Source: Thalassobacterium maritimum (GTDB lineage: Bacteria > Verrucomicrobiota > Verrucomicrobiia > Opitutales > Coraliomargaritaceae). From it: a stretch of 64,000 nt of DNA. The notes below the pieces were generated by a model. That model worked only from the letters and a program-made list of their open reading frames with translations. It did not search any database and was not told the DNA's origin. Positions 1-8,900 of the stretch are shown piece after piece. Numbering within the stretch: the stretch's first letter is position 1; every line of letters begins with the position of its first letter. The stretch lies in contig NZ_JARXHW010000019.1 of NCBI RefSeq assembly GCF_031127805.1, positions 1 to 64,000 on the forward strand, written 5' to 3'. The position numbers were made by a program, and so were the translations under genes.

Positions 1-1
1 C

Positions 2-139
2 GAGCTTAAAACAGCTCAGCTTGCCAAAGTACAGATTCATCTGCAATTAACTGAATTCAACTCACAACATATTCCTCGCACTTTTAATCACACCCTTGCT
101 CTAACAACAAGCTTTTATACCCTTGATTCCGTGAAGTAA
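2..139 (+). CDS. Possible C-terminal end of an upstream gene (partial)
   Basis: The frame starting at base 2 is open for 45 codons and ends at a TAA (137-139), 22 bases before purU on the same strand. It could be the tail of a gene that begins outside the window. The translated end (...SFYTLDSVK) matches no family I recognise. The stretch is short and fairly AT-rich, so chance openness is quite possible. Nothing else is visible in the first 161 bases. Confidence 0.3.
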   Translation, partial: ELKTAQLAKVQIHLQLTEFNSQHIPRTFNHTLALTTSFYTLDSVK

Positions 140-161
140 ATGAGTGTGATGCACAGTTTTC

Positions 162-1013
162 ATGAAATCGCCCACTATTATTGCACTTCTTTACGGCCCC
201 GATCAACCGGGCTTGGTGTCACGCGTGTCGAGTTGGATCTTTCTACGCGGCAGTAATATCGTGCACGCAGATCAGCACGAAGATCCCGAAGCTGGCATTT
301 TCTTTCAGCGCGTCGAATGGATCCCATCCGGAAAAATCGACGAAGAGGCAGCCTCATTCGAGAAATTCGCCTCCGAGGAGCTGGGAATGACTGCAAAAGT
401 CGCACAATCGACTGACCGACCGAAGGTAGCGCTCTTCGTATCCAAAATCGATCACTGCTTTCACGACACCATTTTACGCTTCCGCTCTGGCGAAATGACT
501 GGCGAACTGGCCTGTATTATATCCAATCACCAGGACTTGGCCGAAGATGCCGCTCGCTACGGCATCCCCTTTCATCATGTGCCCGTGACCAAAGCCACTA
601 AGGCCGAAGCCGAGAGCGAGCAACTGCGCATCGTGCATGAACAAGGCGCCGAATTAATCGTCATGGCGCGCTACATGCAGGTGCTCTCTGAGAGCTTTTT
701 AGAAAAAGCGGGCTGCCCGGTGATCAATATCCACCACTCTTTCCTACCCGCCTTCGCGGGCGGCAAGCCCTATCACCAAGCGCACATGCGTGGGGTCAAG
801 CTGATCGGTGCCACTGCGCACTATGCAACTGCCGACCTAGACGAGGGCCCAATCATTCACCAAGACGTCACTCGCATCAACCATCGCAACGCCATTCCTG
901 ATCTCATACGCAAAGGGCGTGATCTGGAAAAATCCGTCTTCGCTCAAGCCATTCGCCTACACCTCGACAATCGGATTCTTGTTTACAATAACAAGACTGT
1001 GGTTTTCGACTAG
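162..1013 (+). CDS. purU: Formyltetrahydrofolate deformylase
   Basis: Hydrolyses 10-formyl-tetrahydrofolate to formate and tetrahydrofolate in the cytoplasm, balancing the one-carbon pool and supplying formate for purine synthesis. The 283 residues fit the family. An N-terminal ACT-like regulatory domain (about 5-85, beginning YGPDQPGLVSRVS) precedes a formyltransferase-fold domain (about 88-283). The catalytic triad is visible: N189 and H191 in INIHHSFLPAF, and the Asp of the LDEGP motif (D227). The start at 162 lets the ACT domain begin at the usual place. The next gene starts 81 bp downstream across a 7-bp repeat spacer. PurN shares the catalytic domain but lacks the ACT domain, so PurU is the better call. 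Confidence 0.95.
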   Translation: MKSPTIIALLYGPDQPGLVSRVSSWIFLRGSNIVHADQHEDPEAGIFFQRVEWIPSGKIDEEAASFEKFASEELGMTAKVAQSTDRPKVALFVSKIDHCFHDTILRFRSGEMTGELACIISNHQDLAEDAARYGIPFHHVPVTKATKAEAESEQLRIVHEQGAELIVMARYMQVLSESFLEKAGCPVINIHHSFLPAFAGGKPYHQAHMRGVKLIGATAHYATADLDEGPIIHQDVTRINHRNAIPDLIRKGRDLEKSVFAQAIRLHLDNRILVYNNKTVVFD

Positions 1014-1052
1014 AGCAACTGCATCCAGTCTGATTGTAATCCAACCTCTTCA

Positions 1053-1094
1053 TTTCCAATTTCCAATTTCCTAATTCTTAATTCCTAATTCACA
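1053..1094. repeat. Six tandem degenerate 7-bp units upstream of TPR gene
   Basis: The spacer before the TPR gene reads as TTTCCAA, TTTCCAA, TTTCCTA, ATTCTTA, ATTCCTA, ATTCACA, running straight into the ATG at 1095. The period is exactly seven bases. The same unit types recur at 49155-49189, directly before coxC. There is no room for a conventional Shine-Dalgarno sequence. Confidence 0.8.
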
Positions 1095-1784
1095 ATGAAT
1101 CGCCCAAGTAAAAACAAACGCCACAATCCAACTCTACCTGAAAACGTCGATGTCGTCGATGAACGCAACTTGGTCGACGTCGAGGACTCTGAGGAAATCT
1201 CGATTGAAGATCGTATCAGCATCTACTGGATGGAGAACAAAAGCTTCATCTCCGGCTGTATCTTTGCTCTGGCGCTGCTGATCATCGCCTTCAATGGCAT
1301 GCGCATGTATAAAAACCATGCCGTCGCCAAGCTGCAAGCCGCCTACTCCGAGGCCATCAATAGCGAAACTTTGGCTGACTTCGCACAAGCCAACCCCAAC
1401 AAAGACCTAGGCGGCCTGGCAGCACTCACCGTAGCCGACCAAGCCTACAATGCTGAAGAATTTGAAAAAGCGCTCAACTTCTACAGCATCGCCGCGGGTG
1501 CCTTGAGCGACAACATTCTCGCCGGGCGTGCACGACTGGGACAGGCCTTCGCCAATTACTACAACGGCAACACCAGCGACGCCCTAGCACAACTCACTGA
1601 CGTGGCCAACGACAGCAGCCTGGCTGAAGTCGCCCGCGCCGAAGCCGCGTACCACCTGGCGATCGAAGCCGATGCAGCTGGCCGCAGCGAAGACTACGAC
1701 CGCTACGTGGCACAAATCCAAGCCAGCACGCTCGCCACACAGTGGCAACAGCGCCTCAGCATTTACGAGCAACAAGCCCGCTAA
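1095..1784 (+). CDS. Membrane-anchored TPR protein, YfgM-like
   Basis: The 229-residue protein has an acidic N-terminal cytoplasmic stretch (1-48), one transmembrane helix (about 50-70, SGCIFALALLIIAFNGM) and a C-terminal helical TPR-like domain (about 78-229), with repeats such as EEFEKALNFYSIAAGAL and NTSDALAQLTDVANDSSLAEVARAEAAYHLA. This single-pass layout resembles the YfgM/DUF2133 family, which in E. coli associates with the SecYEG translocon and periplasmic chaperones. The function here is inferred from layout only. It ends before a strong terminator at 1824-1854. Confidence 0.7.
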   Translation: MNRPSKNKRHNPTLPENVDVVDERNLVDVEDSEEISIEDRISIYWMENKSFISGCIFALALLIIAFNGMRMYKNHAVAKLQAAYSEAINSETLADFAQANPNKDLGGLAALTVADQAYNAEEFEKALNFYSIAAGALSDNILAGRARLGQAFANYYNGNTSDALAQLTDVANDSSLAEVARAEAAYHLAIEADAAGRSEDYDRYVAQIQASTLATQWQQRLSIYEQQAR

Positions 1785-1823
1785 GCGCCATCGCGCCCGC
1801 CATCGCGAACAAGCAATTTCATC

Positions 1824-1854
1824 AAGCACAGGCCATGTGGCCTGTGCTTTTTTT
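1824..1854 (+). terminator. Rho-independent terminator
   Basis: A perfect 11-bp stem AAGCACAGGCC / GGCCTGTGCTT with a 4-base ATGT loop, followed by a run of T residues. It lies 40 bases past the TPR gene stop and should end the purU-TPR transcript. Confidence 0.9.
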
Positions 1855-1934
1855 GTGCTTTCAGCATAGCTTGCGTTCGAATTCTCACAGACAAAACACT
1901 TGCCAGCCGCAGCACTCCACTTCCCACTCTTGCT

Positions 1935-2789
1935 ATGATTAAAACAATTGTCACGCACCCGGGCGGTGCCCACAAAGACGACTTTCTGGCCTGCGCCGTA
2001 TTACTGACTCAGGCGCCCGTCGCCATAGAGCGCCGCGATCCGACCGAAGCCGACCTCAAGGACCCAGAAGTCGCAGTGCTCGATATCGGCCATCAACACG
2101 ATGCCGCGCTTTGCAATTTTGACCATCACCAACTCCCACGCGATCACGTGCCGACCTGTGCACTCTCACTGGTATTACAACACCTCGGCATCTACCAAGA
2201 CGCGCGCGAATTTTGCAGCTGGCTGGAAGTGGCGGAATGGTTTGATTGCCGTGGCCCCGTCGATACGGCCGAGTGGCTGGGTATGGACCGTGAAACGCTT
2301 GGTAAGCTCAACTCCCCCCTCGACATTACAATCCTACGCCGCTTTGCCAGCCAAACGGAGCACAAGCCCGGCGAGCCGATTTGGGAAATCATGCGCATGA
2401 TCGGGCAAGACACGGTCGACTACATTACCAACTTACGCACACGCCTCGACTTTGTCGCAGCACATGCCGAAGTCTGGGAGTTTGAAAACTTTAAGGCACT
2501 CTTTATGCCTCGCACCGACCCCATGCCAGACGAAGCCTCTTCAGGGCTCGGCTATCATGTAGAAAAGCTAGGCTTGGAAGAAGAGGTGCTGGCACTCGTC
2601 TATCCCGACAGCCGTGGCACCGGCTACGGCATGCGTCGTTTCAACGACGACGCGCGTATGGAATTTACCCGCTTGGACAATGAAGACGATGTGCATTTCA
2701 CCCACGCGCGCGGCTTCATCGCCAAAACATCCAGCGCCGAAATCGACCGCTTGCAAGAACTAGTCGCCATGGCTTACCAGCCATCCTGA
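1935..2789 (+). CDS. MYG1/UPF0160-family metal-dependent protein
   Basis: The 284 residues carry the hallmarks of the MYG1 family: THPGGAHKDDFLA near the N terminus (H8, H13, D15) and a DHH motif at 63-65 preceded by VLDIGHQHD (48-55). These His/Asp residues would bind a metal, as in DHH phosphoesterases. The eukaryotic MYG1 member is reported as a 3'-5' RNA exonuclease acting in nucleus and mitochondria; the bacterial role is not established. No signal peptide is seen. It stands 22 bp upstream of moeA and may be co-transcribed with the molybdenum cofactor genes, without an obvious functional link. Confidence 0.8.
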   Translation: MIKTIVTHPGGAHKDDFLACAVLLTQAPVAIERRDPTEADLKDPEVAVLDIGHQHDAALCNFDHHQLPRDHVPTCALSLVLQHLGIYQDAREFCSWLEVAEWFDCRGPVDTAEWLGMDRETLGKLNSPLDITILRRFASQTEHKPGEPIWEIMRMIGQDTVDYITNLRTRLDFVAAHAEVWEFENFKALFMPRTDPMPDEASSGLGYHVEKLGLEEEVLALVYPDSRGTGYGMRRFNDDARMEFTRLDNEDDVHFTHARGFIAKTSSAEIDRLQELVAMAYQPS

Positions 2790-2811
2790 GGCACACGGCC
2801 AGCGCCCCGTA

Positions 2812-4017
2812 ATGAGAGAACTGATCACACCCGCACTCGCCCAACAACGAATCTTAGCAGCTCTGCAGACACAGCCGAGCGAAACTTGCGCACTCGAACA
2901 GTGCGCGGGGCGCATATTACGCGCGCCCGTGGTGGCCGACCGCCCCTTCCCGCCCTTTGATCGCTCAATGATGGATGGCTATGCGATCCGCGCCGCCGAG
3001 ATTGATCGCGACGGTCGTTTTACCATCGTGACACAAGCGCCCGCGGGTGCGCCAGCGCAACAGCTCGGCCATCAGCCACAAGCTTGTGCAGAGATCATGA
3101 CGGGCGCCGTGTTACCAGCCGATGCCGACTGCGTAGTGCCCTATGAACAAACTCGACGTATCGACAGCACTCAGATGCAAGTGCTCGAACCAAATCAGCA
3201 CGCTGCCGGAGACTGTATCCATAGGCTCGCCAGCGATCGTCCCGCCGGCGAAGCGCTACTGACTGCTGGCCGCCGGATCGGATCGCGCGAAATCGCGATC
3301 GCCGCGAGTTGCGGCTGCGACCATCTAGTGGTTTCAAAAAAGCCCTCCATCGCCATCGTCAGCACTGGCGATGAATTAGTCGATATCGTGGCGACGCCAG
3401 CTGCGCACCAAATTCGCCGCTCCAATGACATCATGATTGAAGCTGCGCTCCAGCACTTCGATTTACCCGCAGCTCAGTTTGCTCACTTGCCCGACAATGC
3501 TGCAGCCTCAAAAGCGCAACTCAAAGCGCTCATTGCCGACCATGACCTCGTAATCTTAAGCGGAGGTATCTCTATGGGCAAAAAGGACTTTATTCCAGAT
3601 GCCCTCGATGCTCTCGGCTTAGACTGTCAATTTCACGGAGTGGCTCAAAAGCCCGGCAAACCACTCGGCTTTTGGAGTCAGCCCGAATGCGCGGTGTTCA
3701 CCCTCCCGGGCAATCCGCTCTCCACGCTCACCTGCCTGCACCAATACGTAATTCCTGCACTCTTTCACAGCTTGGGCCAAGCGGCGCCCACTACGCCACA
3801 TACGGTCAGCCTCGATGCTGGCGTCAGAGCTCGCGACGATTTGACGATCTTCCTGCCCGTCAGTCTGCATGCCAACAACATCGCCCGCCCCCAGCCGGCC
3901 AATAACTCCGGAGACTTGGTGCGCATCCTACAAAGCGACGGCTACATCGAGCTCCCGCCATGCAAAGAAAAAAGCTACCCCGCGGGCAAAAGCTTCGACT
4001 TTCACCCTTGGCATTAA
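2812..4017 (+). CDS. moeA: Molybdopterin molybdenumtransferase MoeA
   Basis: Inserts molybdate into adenylylated molybdopterin, the last step of Mo-MPT formation. The 401 residues match the family. Visible motifs are FDRSMMDGYAI (49-59), AEIMTGAVLP near 93-102, the MoCF domain STGDEL (184-189), SGGISMGKKD (250-259), and PGKPLGF and LPGNPLSTL further on. Its TAA (4015-4017) is directly followed by the moaC ATG, so the two are tightly coupled. It leads the moeA-moaC-mobA-moaD-moaE cluster, all on one strand with small gaps. Confidence 0.95.
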   Translation: MRELITPALAQQRILAALQTQPSETCALEQCAGRILRAPVVADRPFPPFDRSMMDGYAIRAAEIDRDGRFTIVTQAPAGAPAQQLGHQPQACAEIMTGAVLPADADCVVPYEQTRRIDSTQMQVLEPNQHAAGDCIHRLASDRPAGEALLTAGRRIGSREIAIAASCGCDHLVVSKKPSIAIVSTGDELVDIVATPAAHQIRRSNDIMIEAALQHFDLPAAQFAHLPDNAAASKAQLKALIADHDLVILSGGISMGKKDFIPDALDALGLDCQFHGVAQKPGKPLGFWSQPECAVFTLPGNPLSTLTCLHQYVIPALFHSLGQAAPTTPHTVSLDAGVRARDDLTIFLPVSLHANNIARPQPANNSGDLVRILQSDGYIELPPCKEKSYPAGKSFDFHPWH

Positions 4018-4506
4018 ATGATCGCAGACATGGAATTTACCCATATCGACCAAAATCAACGCCCGACCATGGTGGACGTATCCGCCAAAACAGCCACCGA
4101 ACGCACTGCTATCGCCGAGTGCTACGTGCATCTGGGCACTGAAATTATGAGCGCCTTCGCTGAAGCCGGCTGGAGCAGTAAGAAGGGCCCGATCTTGGAC
4201 ACAGCCATCATTGCAGGCACCATGGCTGCCAAAAAGACCTCCGAGTTGATCCCCTTTTGCCACCCACTGAACCTCAAATCAGTCAAGATCGAGATCACTC
4301 CGGTAGACGACGCACGCCTACGCATCGAAGCACAGGTCAAAGTGCTGGATCAAACTGGCGTCGAAATGGAAGCCCTGACCGCTGCCAGCGGAGCGGCACT
4401 CACGCTCTACGACATGTGTAAAGCTGCGTCCAAAGACATCGTCATCGAAACCACTCGATTGGTGCAAAAGACGGGTGGAAAATCAGACTACCAGCTAAAG
4501 TCCTAG
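4018..4506 (+). CDS. moaC: Cyclic pyranopterin monophosphate synthase MoaC
   Basis: Converts the 3',8-cyclo-GTP made by MoaA into cyclic pyranopterin monophosphate. The 162 residues hold the family signatures MVDVSAKTATER (near 18-29), MAAKKTSELIPFCHPL (about 69-84, with the conserved His) and EALTAASGAALTLYDMCKA (about 119-137). The first ATG at 4018 abuts the moeA stop. A second ATG at 4030 (MEFTHIDQNQ) would also give a normal N terminus, so the exact start is open. MoaA, its obligate partner, is not encoded in this window. Confidence 0.95.
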   Translation: MIADMEFTHIDQNQRPTMVDVSAKTATERTAIAECYVHLGTEIMSAFAEAGWSSKKGPILDTAIIAGTMAAKKTSELIPFCHPLNLKSVKIEITPVDDARLRIEAQVKVLDQTGVEMEALTAASGAALTLYDMCKAASKDIVIETTRLVQKTGGKSDYQLKS

Positions 4507-4556
4507 CGCGCAGCCATGCGCCGCCTCCAAGTAAAGACTCTCTAATCATTTCAGCC

Positions 4557-5168
4557 ATGCCACTTCCCATTTACGGACTCGTACTCGTCGGCGGCCAAAG
4601 CCAACGCATGGGCCGCGATAAAGCCCTGCTTCGCTACGGCGATGGAGGCACCCAACTCGAACGCACGGCCGCGCTCTTACAAAGGACCTGCGAGCAGGTC
4701 TATATCTCGCAGCGCACGGGGCAAGCCTTCCCCTGCCCCACAGGTAGCAGCGCGATTTACGATTGCGTAGACGGAGTCAAAGGCCCGCTGGCTGGCATTC
4801 TCTCCGCTATGCGCACGCATCCCAATGCGCACTGGCTGGTGTTGGCCTGTGACCTGCCCTACTTACAAACTGCCGCATTAACAAAGCTAATCGACGCCTT
4901 TCGTCAGGAAACCCCACAGCTCACAGCCTACCGCAGCAGTTACGATGGCCTACCCGAGCCGCTCTGTGCAATCTATCCCTCCGGTAGCGATGCCGGACTG
5001 CTTGCACTCGCGCAAGAACTTGGCAAAAGCTGCCCGCGCAAATTACTCATTGTTCAAAAAGCTGCCCTAATTGAACAAGACGATCCCCGCAGCCTGGATA
5101 ATATTAATACCGCCGAAGAATACGAACACAGCAAAACAGAGCTCAGCTCAGTCCAACGCAGCCACTAA
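4557..5168 (+). CDS. mobA: Molybdenum cofactor guanylyltransferase MobA
   Basis: Attaches GMP to Mo-MPT to form the guanine dinucleotide cofactor (MGD) used by DMSO-reductase-family enzymes. The 203-residue protein begins with the nucleotide-binding motif LVGGQSQRMGRDKALL (10-25), followed by a KGPLAGILSAM segment and ACDLPYL, the metal-binding Asp region. Length and motif order fit MobA. Its presence implies that the cell makes bis-MGD enzymes such as nitrate or DMSO reductases or formate dehydrogenases, none of which lie in the window. Confidence 0.92.
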   Translation: MPLPIYGLVLVGGQSQRMGRDKALLRYGDGGTQLERTAALLQRTCEQVYISQRTGQAFPCPTGSSAIYDCVDGVKGPLAGILSAMRTHPNAHWLVLACDLPYLQTAALTKLIDAFRQETPQLTAYRSSYDGLPEPLCAIYPSGSDAGLLALAQELGKSCPRKLLIVQKAALIEQDDPRSLDNINTAEEYEHSKTELSSVQRSH

Positions 5169-5194
5169 AGCACCTCTAAGCCAGCAGTCCTATC

Positions 5195-5434
5195 ATGCAA
5201 ATTCAAATCCTCTATTTCGCACAACTCGCCGACCTGGCGGGTAAGACCGAAGAATCTCGTCACATCGAGCACAGCTCCCCCGCCACACTCTACGCCGACT
5301 TACAACAGAGCTACCAATTTCCACACGCATTCAAACAGCTACAAGTCGCGATCAACCATCAGTTATCCGCCCACGAAACGGAGCTCAAGGACGGTGATTC
5401 GATCGCCTTCCTCCCCCCTATGACGGGTGGCTGA
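5195..5434 (+). CDS. moaD: Molybdopterin synthase sulfur carrier subunit MoaD
   Basis: A small ubiquitin-fold protein that carries sulfur as a C-terminal thiocarboxylate and donates it to precursor Z within molybdopterin synthase. The 79 residues end in the required Gly-Gly (PPMTGG). The beta-grasp pattern QIQILYFAQLADLAGKTEE and DGDSIAFLPP are typical. It lies 29 bp ahead of its partner moaE. The adenylating enzyme MoeB that would activate the C terminus is not in the window. Confidence 0.93.
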   Translation: MQIQILYFAQLADLAGKTEESRHIEHSSPATLYADLQQSYQFPHAFKQLQVAINHQLSAHETELKDGDSIAFLPPMTGG

Positions 5435-5463
5435 TCGACTGCAACACGCACGGACCTCATACT

Positions 5464-5919
5464 ATGAAATTTCGCCTGACCGACCAAGCTATAGAGCCCA
5501 GTGCCTTACGACGTGAAATGCTGTCACTCAGTGCCGGCGCTTATTGCAGCTACGAGGGCTGGGTGCGCGACCACAACGAAGGCAAAGCCGTTCAAGAGCT
5601 CCACTACAGCGGCTATCCGCAACTCGCCCCCAGTATCGCAGAGCGCATACTGCAGGAGGCACAAGAAAAATTCCAAGTTGAAGATGCAGCTGTGGTGCAC
5701 CGCACCGGCGCACTCATGACCGGCGACATCGCGGTGTGGGTGGGCGTGACAGCGCACCACCGAGGCGACAGCTTTTTGGCCTGTCGCTACATCATCGATA
5801 ACATCAAGCACCGCCTCCCGATTTGGAAAAAAGAAATTTACAGCGACGGCAGCCACGCCTGGATCGAGAGCAACCACTGCGGCTGCTCGGACCCCAAAAA
5901 TTTAGAGCACTCGCACTAA
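5464..5919 (+). CDS. moaE: Molybdopterin synthase catalytic subunit MoaE
   Basis: Catalyses conversion of cyclic pyranopterin monophosphate to molybdopterin using MoaD-thiocarboxylate. The 151 residues include GAYCSYEGWVRDHNEGK (the anion-binding VRxxNxGK-type motif), a conserved HRTG segment, and KHRLPIWKKE containing the active-site lysines. The C-terminal tail is rich in Cys and His (HCGCSDPKNLEHSH), which could bind metal, though this is only an impression. It is the last gene of the cofactor cluster and meets the minus-strand kinase gene convergently, with 50 bp between stops and no clear terminator. Confidence 0.94.
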   Translation: MKFRLTDQAIEPSALRREMLSLSAGAYCSYEGWVRDHNEGKAVQELHYSGYPQLAPSIAERILQEAQEKFQVEDAAVVHRTGALMTGDIAVWVGVTAHHRGDSFLACRYIIDNIKHRLPIWKKEIYSDGSHAWIESNHCGCSDPKNLEHSH

Positions 5920-5969
5920 GCACTGGTACGGATTTTAACTTACAGCGCATCGGTGCACATAAAGCGCGC

Positions 5970-8900
5970 TTAGAGATGTGCAAACTCATCGAGCAGGAGC
6001 TCTAATTGTTGCGGCGAAATTGGTTTGGTTAAAACATCCACCATGCCTGCGGCAAAACACTTCTCACGCATACCGGTCGAATTATCGGCAGTCAGCGCGT
6101 AGATGGGCGTCTTTTGATTCACGCCCTCTTTACGGATACGATCCATGCTTTCAAAGCCACTCAGCCCCGGCATATGCAAGTCCATCAAGATAACGTCGAA
6201 CTGCTTTTGCTGGCAGATATCGATGGCTGTCACTCCTCCATCGGCGAGCGTATAGTCCAGCTGCATCTTCTGCATCAAAGACTCGAAATAGAGTCGATTA
6301 AACGAATCGTCCTCGACCAGCAAGACACGTAGCGCGCGCAGAGAGTCCGTGTTAATATCTGCCGCCACAGCTAATTCTGAGTCACGTGAGCTCGCCAGTT
6401 CTTTGACATCCATTGGCAGCGTCAGCGTGAAAGTGCTGCCTTGACCCGGCTCACTGACCACATCGATGTGACCATTCGAAAAAGCAACTAAGCGGCTACA
6501 GATCGCTAAGCCCAAGCCTAGGCCTCCATGCGAGCGCGAGCATGAGCTATCGACTTGCGTGAATGCATTAAAAATTTGCTCTTTGAACTCAGGAGAAATC
6601 CCGATCCCACTATCTTCGACGATAAAACAAAACTCAACTCGGTCGGACTGGACTTCTTGCTGACTTCCGACTGTTAAACGAACATAACCGGAATCGGTAT
6701 ACTTACATGCATTTTGCAATAGATTACTTAAAATCCGTAATAAGATCTCGGAGTCATGGATCACTACAAGTGTATCTTCGATCGCCACTAAGCCGGCCCC
6801 GCCATTACGAAACTCGTAGGCGATCCCATCGCTCATAGGGCGAATGCCTTCAAAGGCCAGGCGACACATTTCTAATAATTTGAAGCTAGCATTCTTAGCA
6901 TTCAGCTTACCTTGATCCAAGCGCGTGTAATCGAGAATCGCTTCGATCAATTTCAACTGTCGCTCTCCGGAGCGATAAATAATATCTAATAACTCTAAAT
7001 CTTCTGCTGTGGCATCTTTACGCAGTAAGTCAGTAAAACCTAAGATCGGGTTGAGTGGCGTGCGCAGCTCATGGCTCATTACCGCTAGAAATTCATCCTT
7101 AGCACGGTTGGCAACTTCCGCCTCTAATTTAGCCTGCGCCATGTGCTCAAAAGCTTCTGCCTTTTGCGCCTCCAATTCCATCGTGTGTAGTGCAAAGGCC
7201 AAATCATTACACATCTCCTTAAACAAAGCGAGCTCTTCGTCGGTCGCCTGGACTCCCGCGGCAGTACGGACTGAAAGAACACCGTAAGTAATATGTTCGT
7301 ATTTCAGCAGTCCAGAGCAACGGTGGATCCCCTGCTGGTGATCACAACACCCCAGCTCAGAAGAAGCATTCTCACAAGTATCCAAATAGTGCATACAATG
7401 ATCCTTTGCAGTGAGTAAATCATAACAAGTGAGCGGCTCCCCGATTCTATAGTTATCCGACAATGGACAGCGATCCCGGAGGTCTGAGGATTCTATAAAG
7501 TCAGCAACATTTCCTCGTTTATCAACGAGTGCACAACTGACATAACTGTATCCACGATCTCGAACCAGTATGCGAGTCACTCCACGCAAGAGCGTTTTAG
7601 CATCTGGCTGCTGGCGAGTAATCAATTGATTCACCTCACGCACAGAGCGCAACACGGTTGTTAAATGTTGTAGTCTTGCACTATTTAATTGGCGTTCAGT
7701 AATGTCCAATGAGTATGAAAAATATAATTCACGCCCATACTCATCATAACTGACTCCCCCATTCATCAATACCGTAAATTGACTGCCATCTTTACGCTTC
7801 GCTTCGAAGACCAATTCAAAACGCCCGTTTTCATTAGACATTTCGATTATACGATTCGCCTGATCAGGCTCCATACAATGGCTCGCGATTGGGGTGTGCA
7901 AAATTTCTTCGAGCGTCTCGTAGCCCCACATCTCCCGGTAGGCTTTATTTACATAAACAAAAATCCCATTCTTGTCCACGATACTAAAACCACTGTATGC
8001 GTTCTCGGTGGCTTCAGATATCATTTGAAACCGAGCTTCACGCTTACGCTCATCCGTAACATCGCGCATCACGCCCGACAATACGGAAGGCGCGCCTGAG
8101 GCATCCCACCGCATCTTACCGGTCACTGAGATTTGCCGTATATCGCCACAAGGCTGCACGATACGAAGTTCAAAATGATGCGGACTGGCGTGCTGCAAAG
8201 ATTTCTGGATATGCTCCTCCCAGATCTGTTGATCATCTTCATAGAAGATTTCGTCAATGGTACCAAGGGAAGGGTAAAATGTCTTCGGATCGCGTCCCAT
8301 AATCTGGAAGGTCTCTTTCGACCACTCAAAACTCCCGGTTTTAAGATCCAGGCTCCAGGCCCCCACTGCCGCCAGGTCGCGAGACATACGAAACAATGTC
8401 TTAGTGTGCTCCAGTGCCATTTCTGCTTCTTTGGCTTCTGTCATATCCGTCCACTGGCACACGACATGACTGAGGGCTCCAGTATCATTGGTAATCGGAT
8501 AAAGAATCGCATTCACATAACGCCTGCGCCCTTCTTGATAATCCTCAGAAAAGACATCGGGCTGCCACAATAGCTCGAGCGCAACGACTTGATTCTCATA
8601 AAATACTTGGTGTACTTTATTCATTAAGCCTGCCTGCTCTAAATTAGGATCAATCAGAGGATTGTAATGCCCCACAATCAAATCTTCCGGCAAGTTTAGC
8701 TTCTGACATAAGGCTTGGTTGGCGCGAATAACATAACCATCTGGCTGGGTGATAAAGGTGGGCAGCGGGCTATTATGTAAAATAGAAGACAGAAACTGCT
8801 CATTGCGCCGTATCTTTGCTTCATTCTCATAATGCACAGAAACATCGTGAAAAACCAGCACCACGCCAATAAATCTCCCTAAATCATCTTTAATAGGCGC

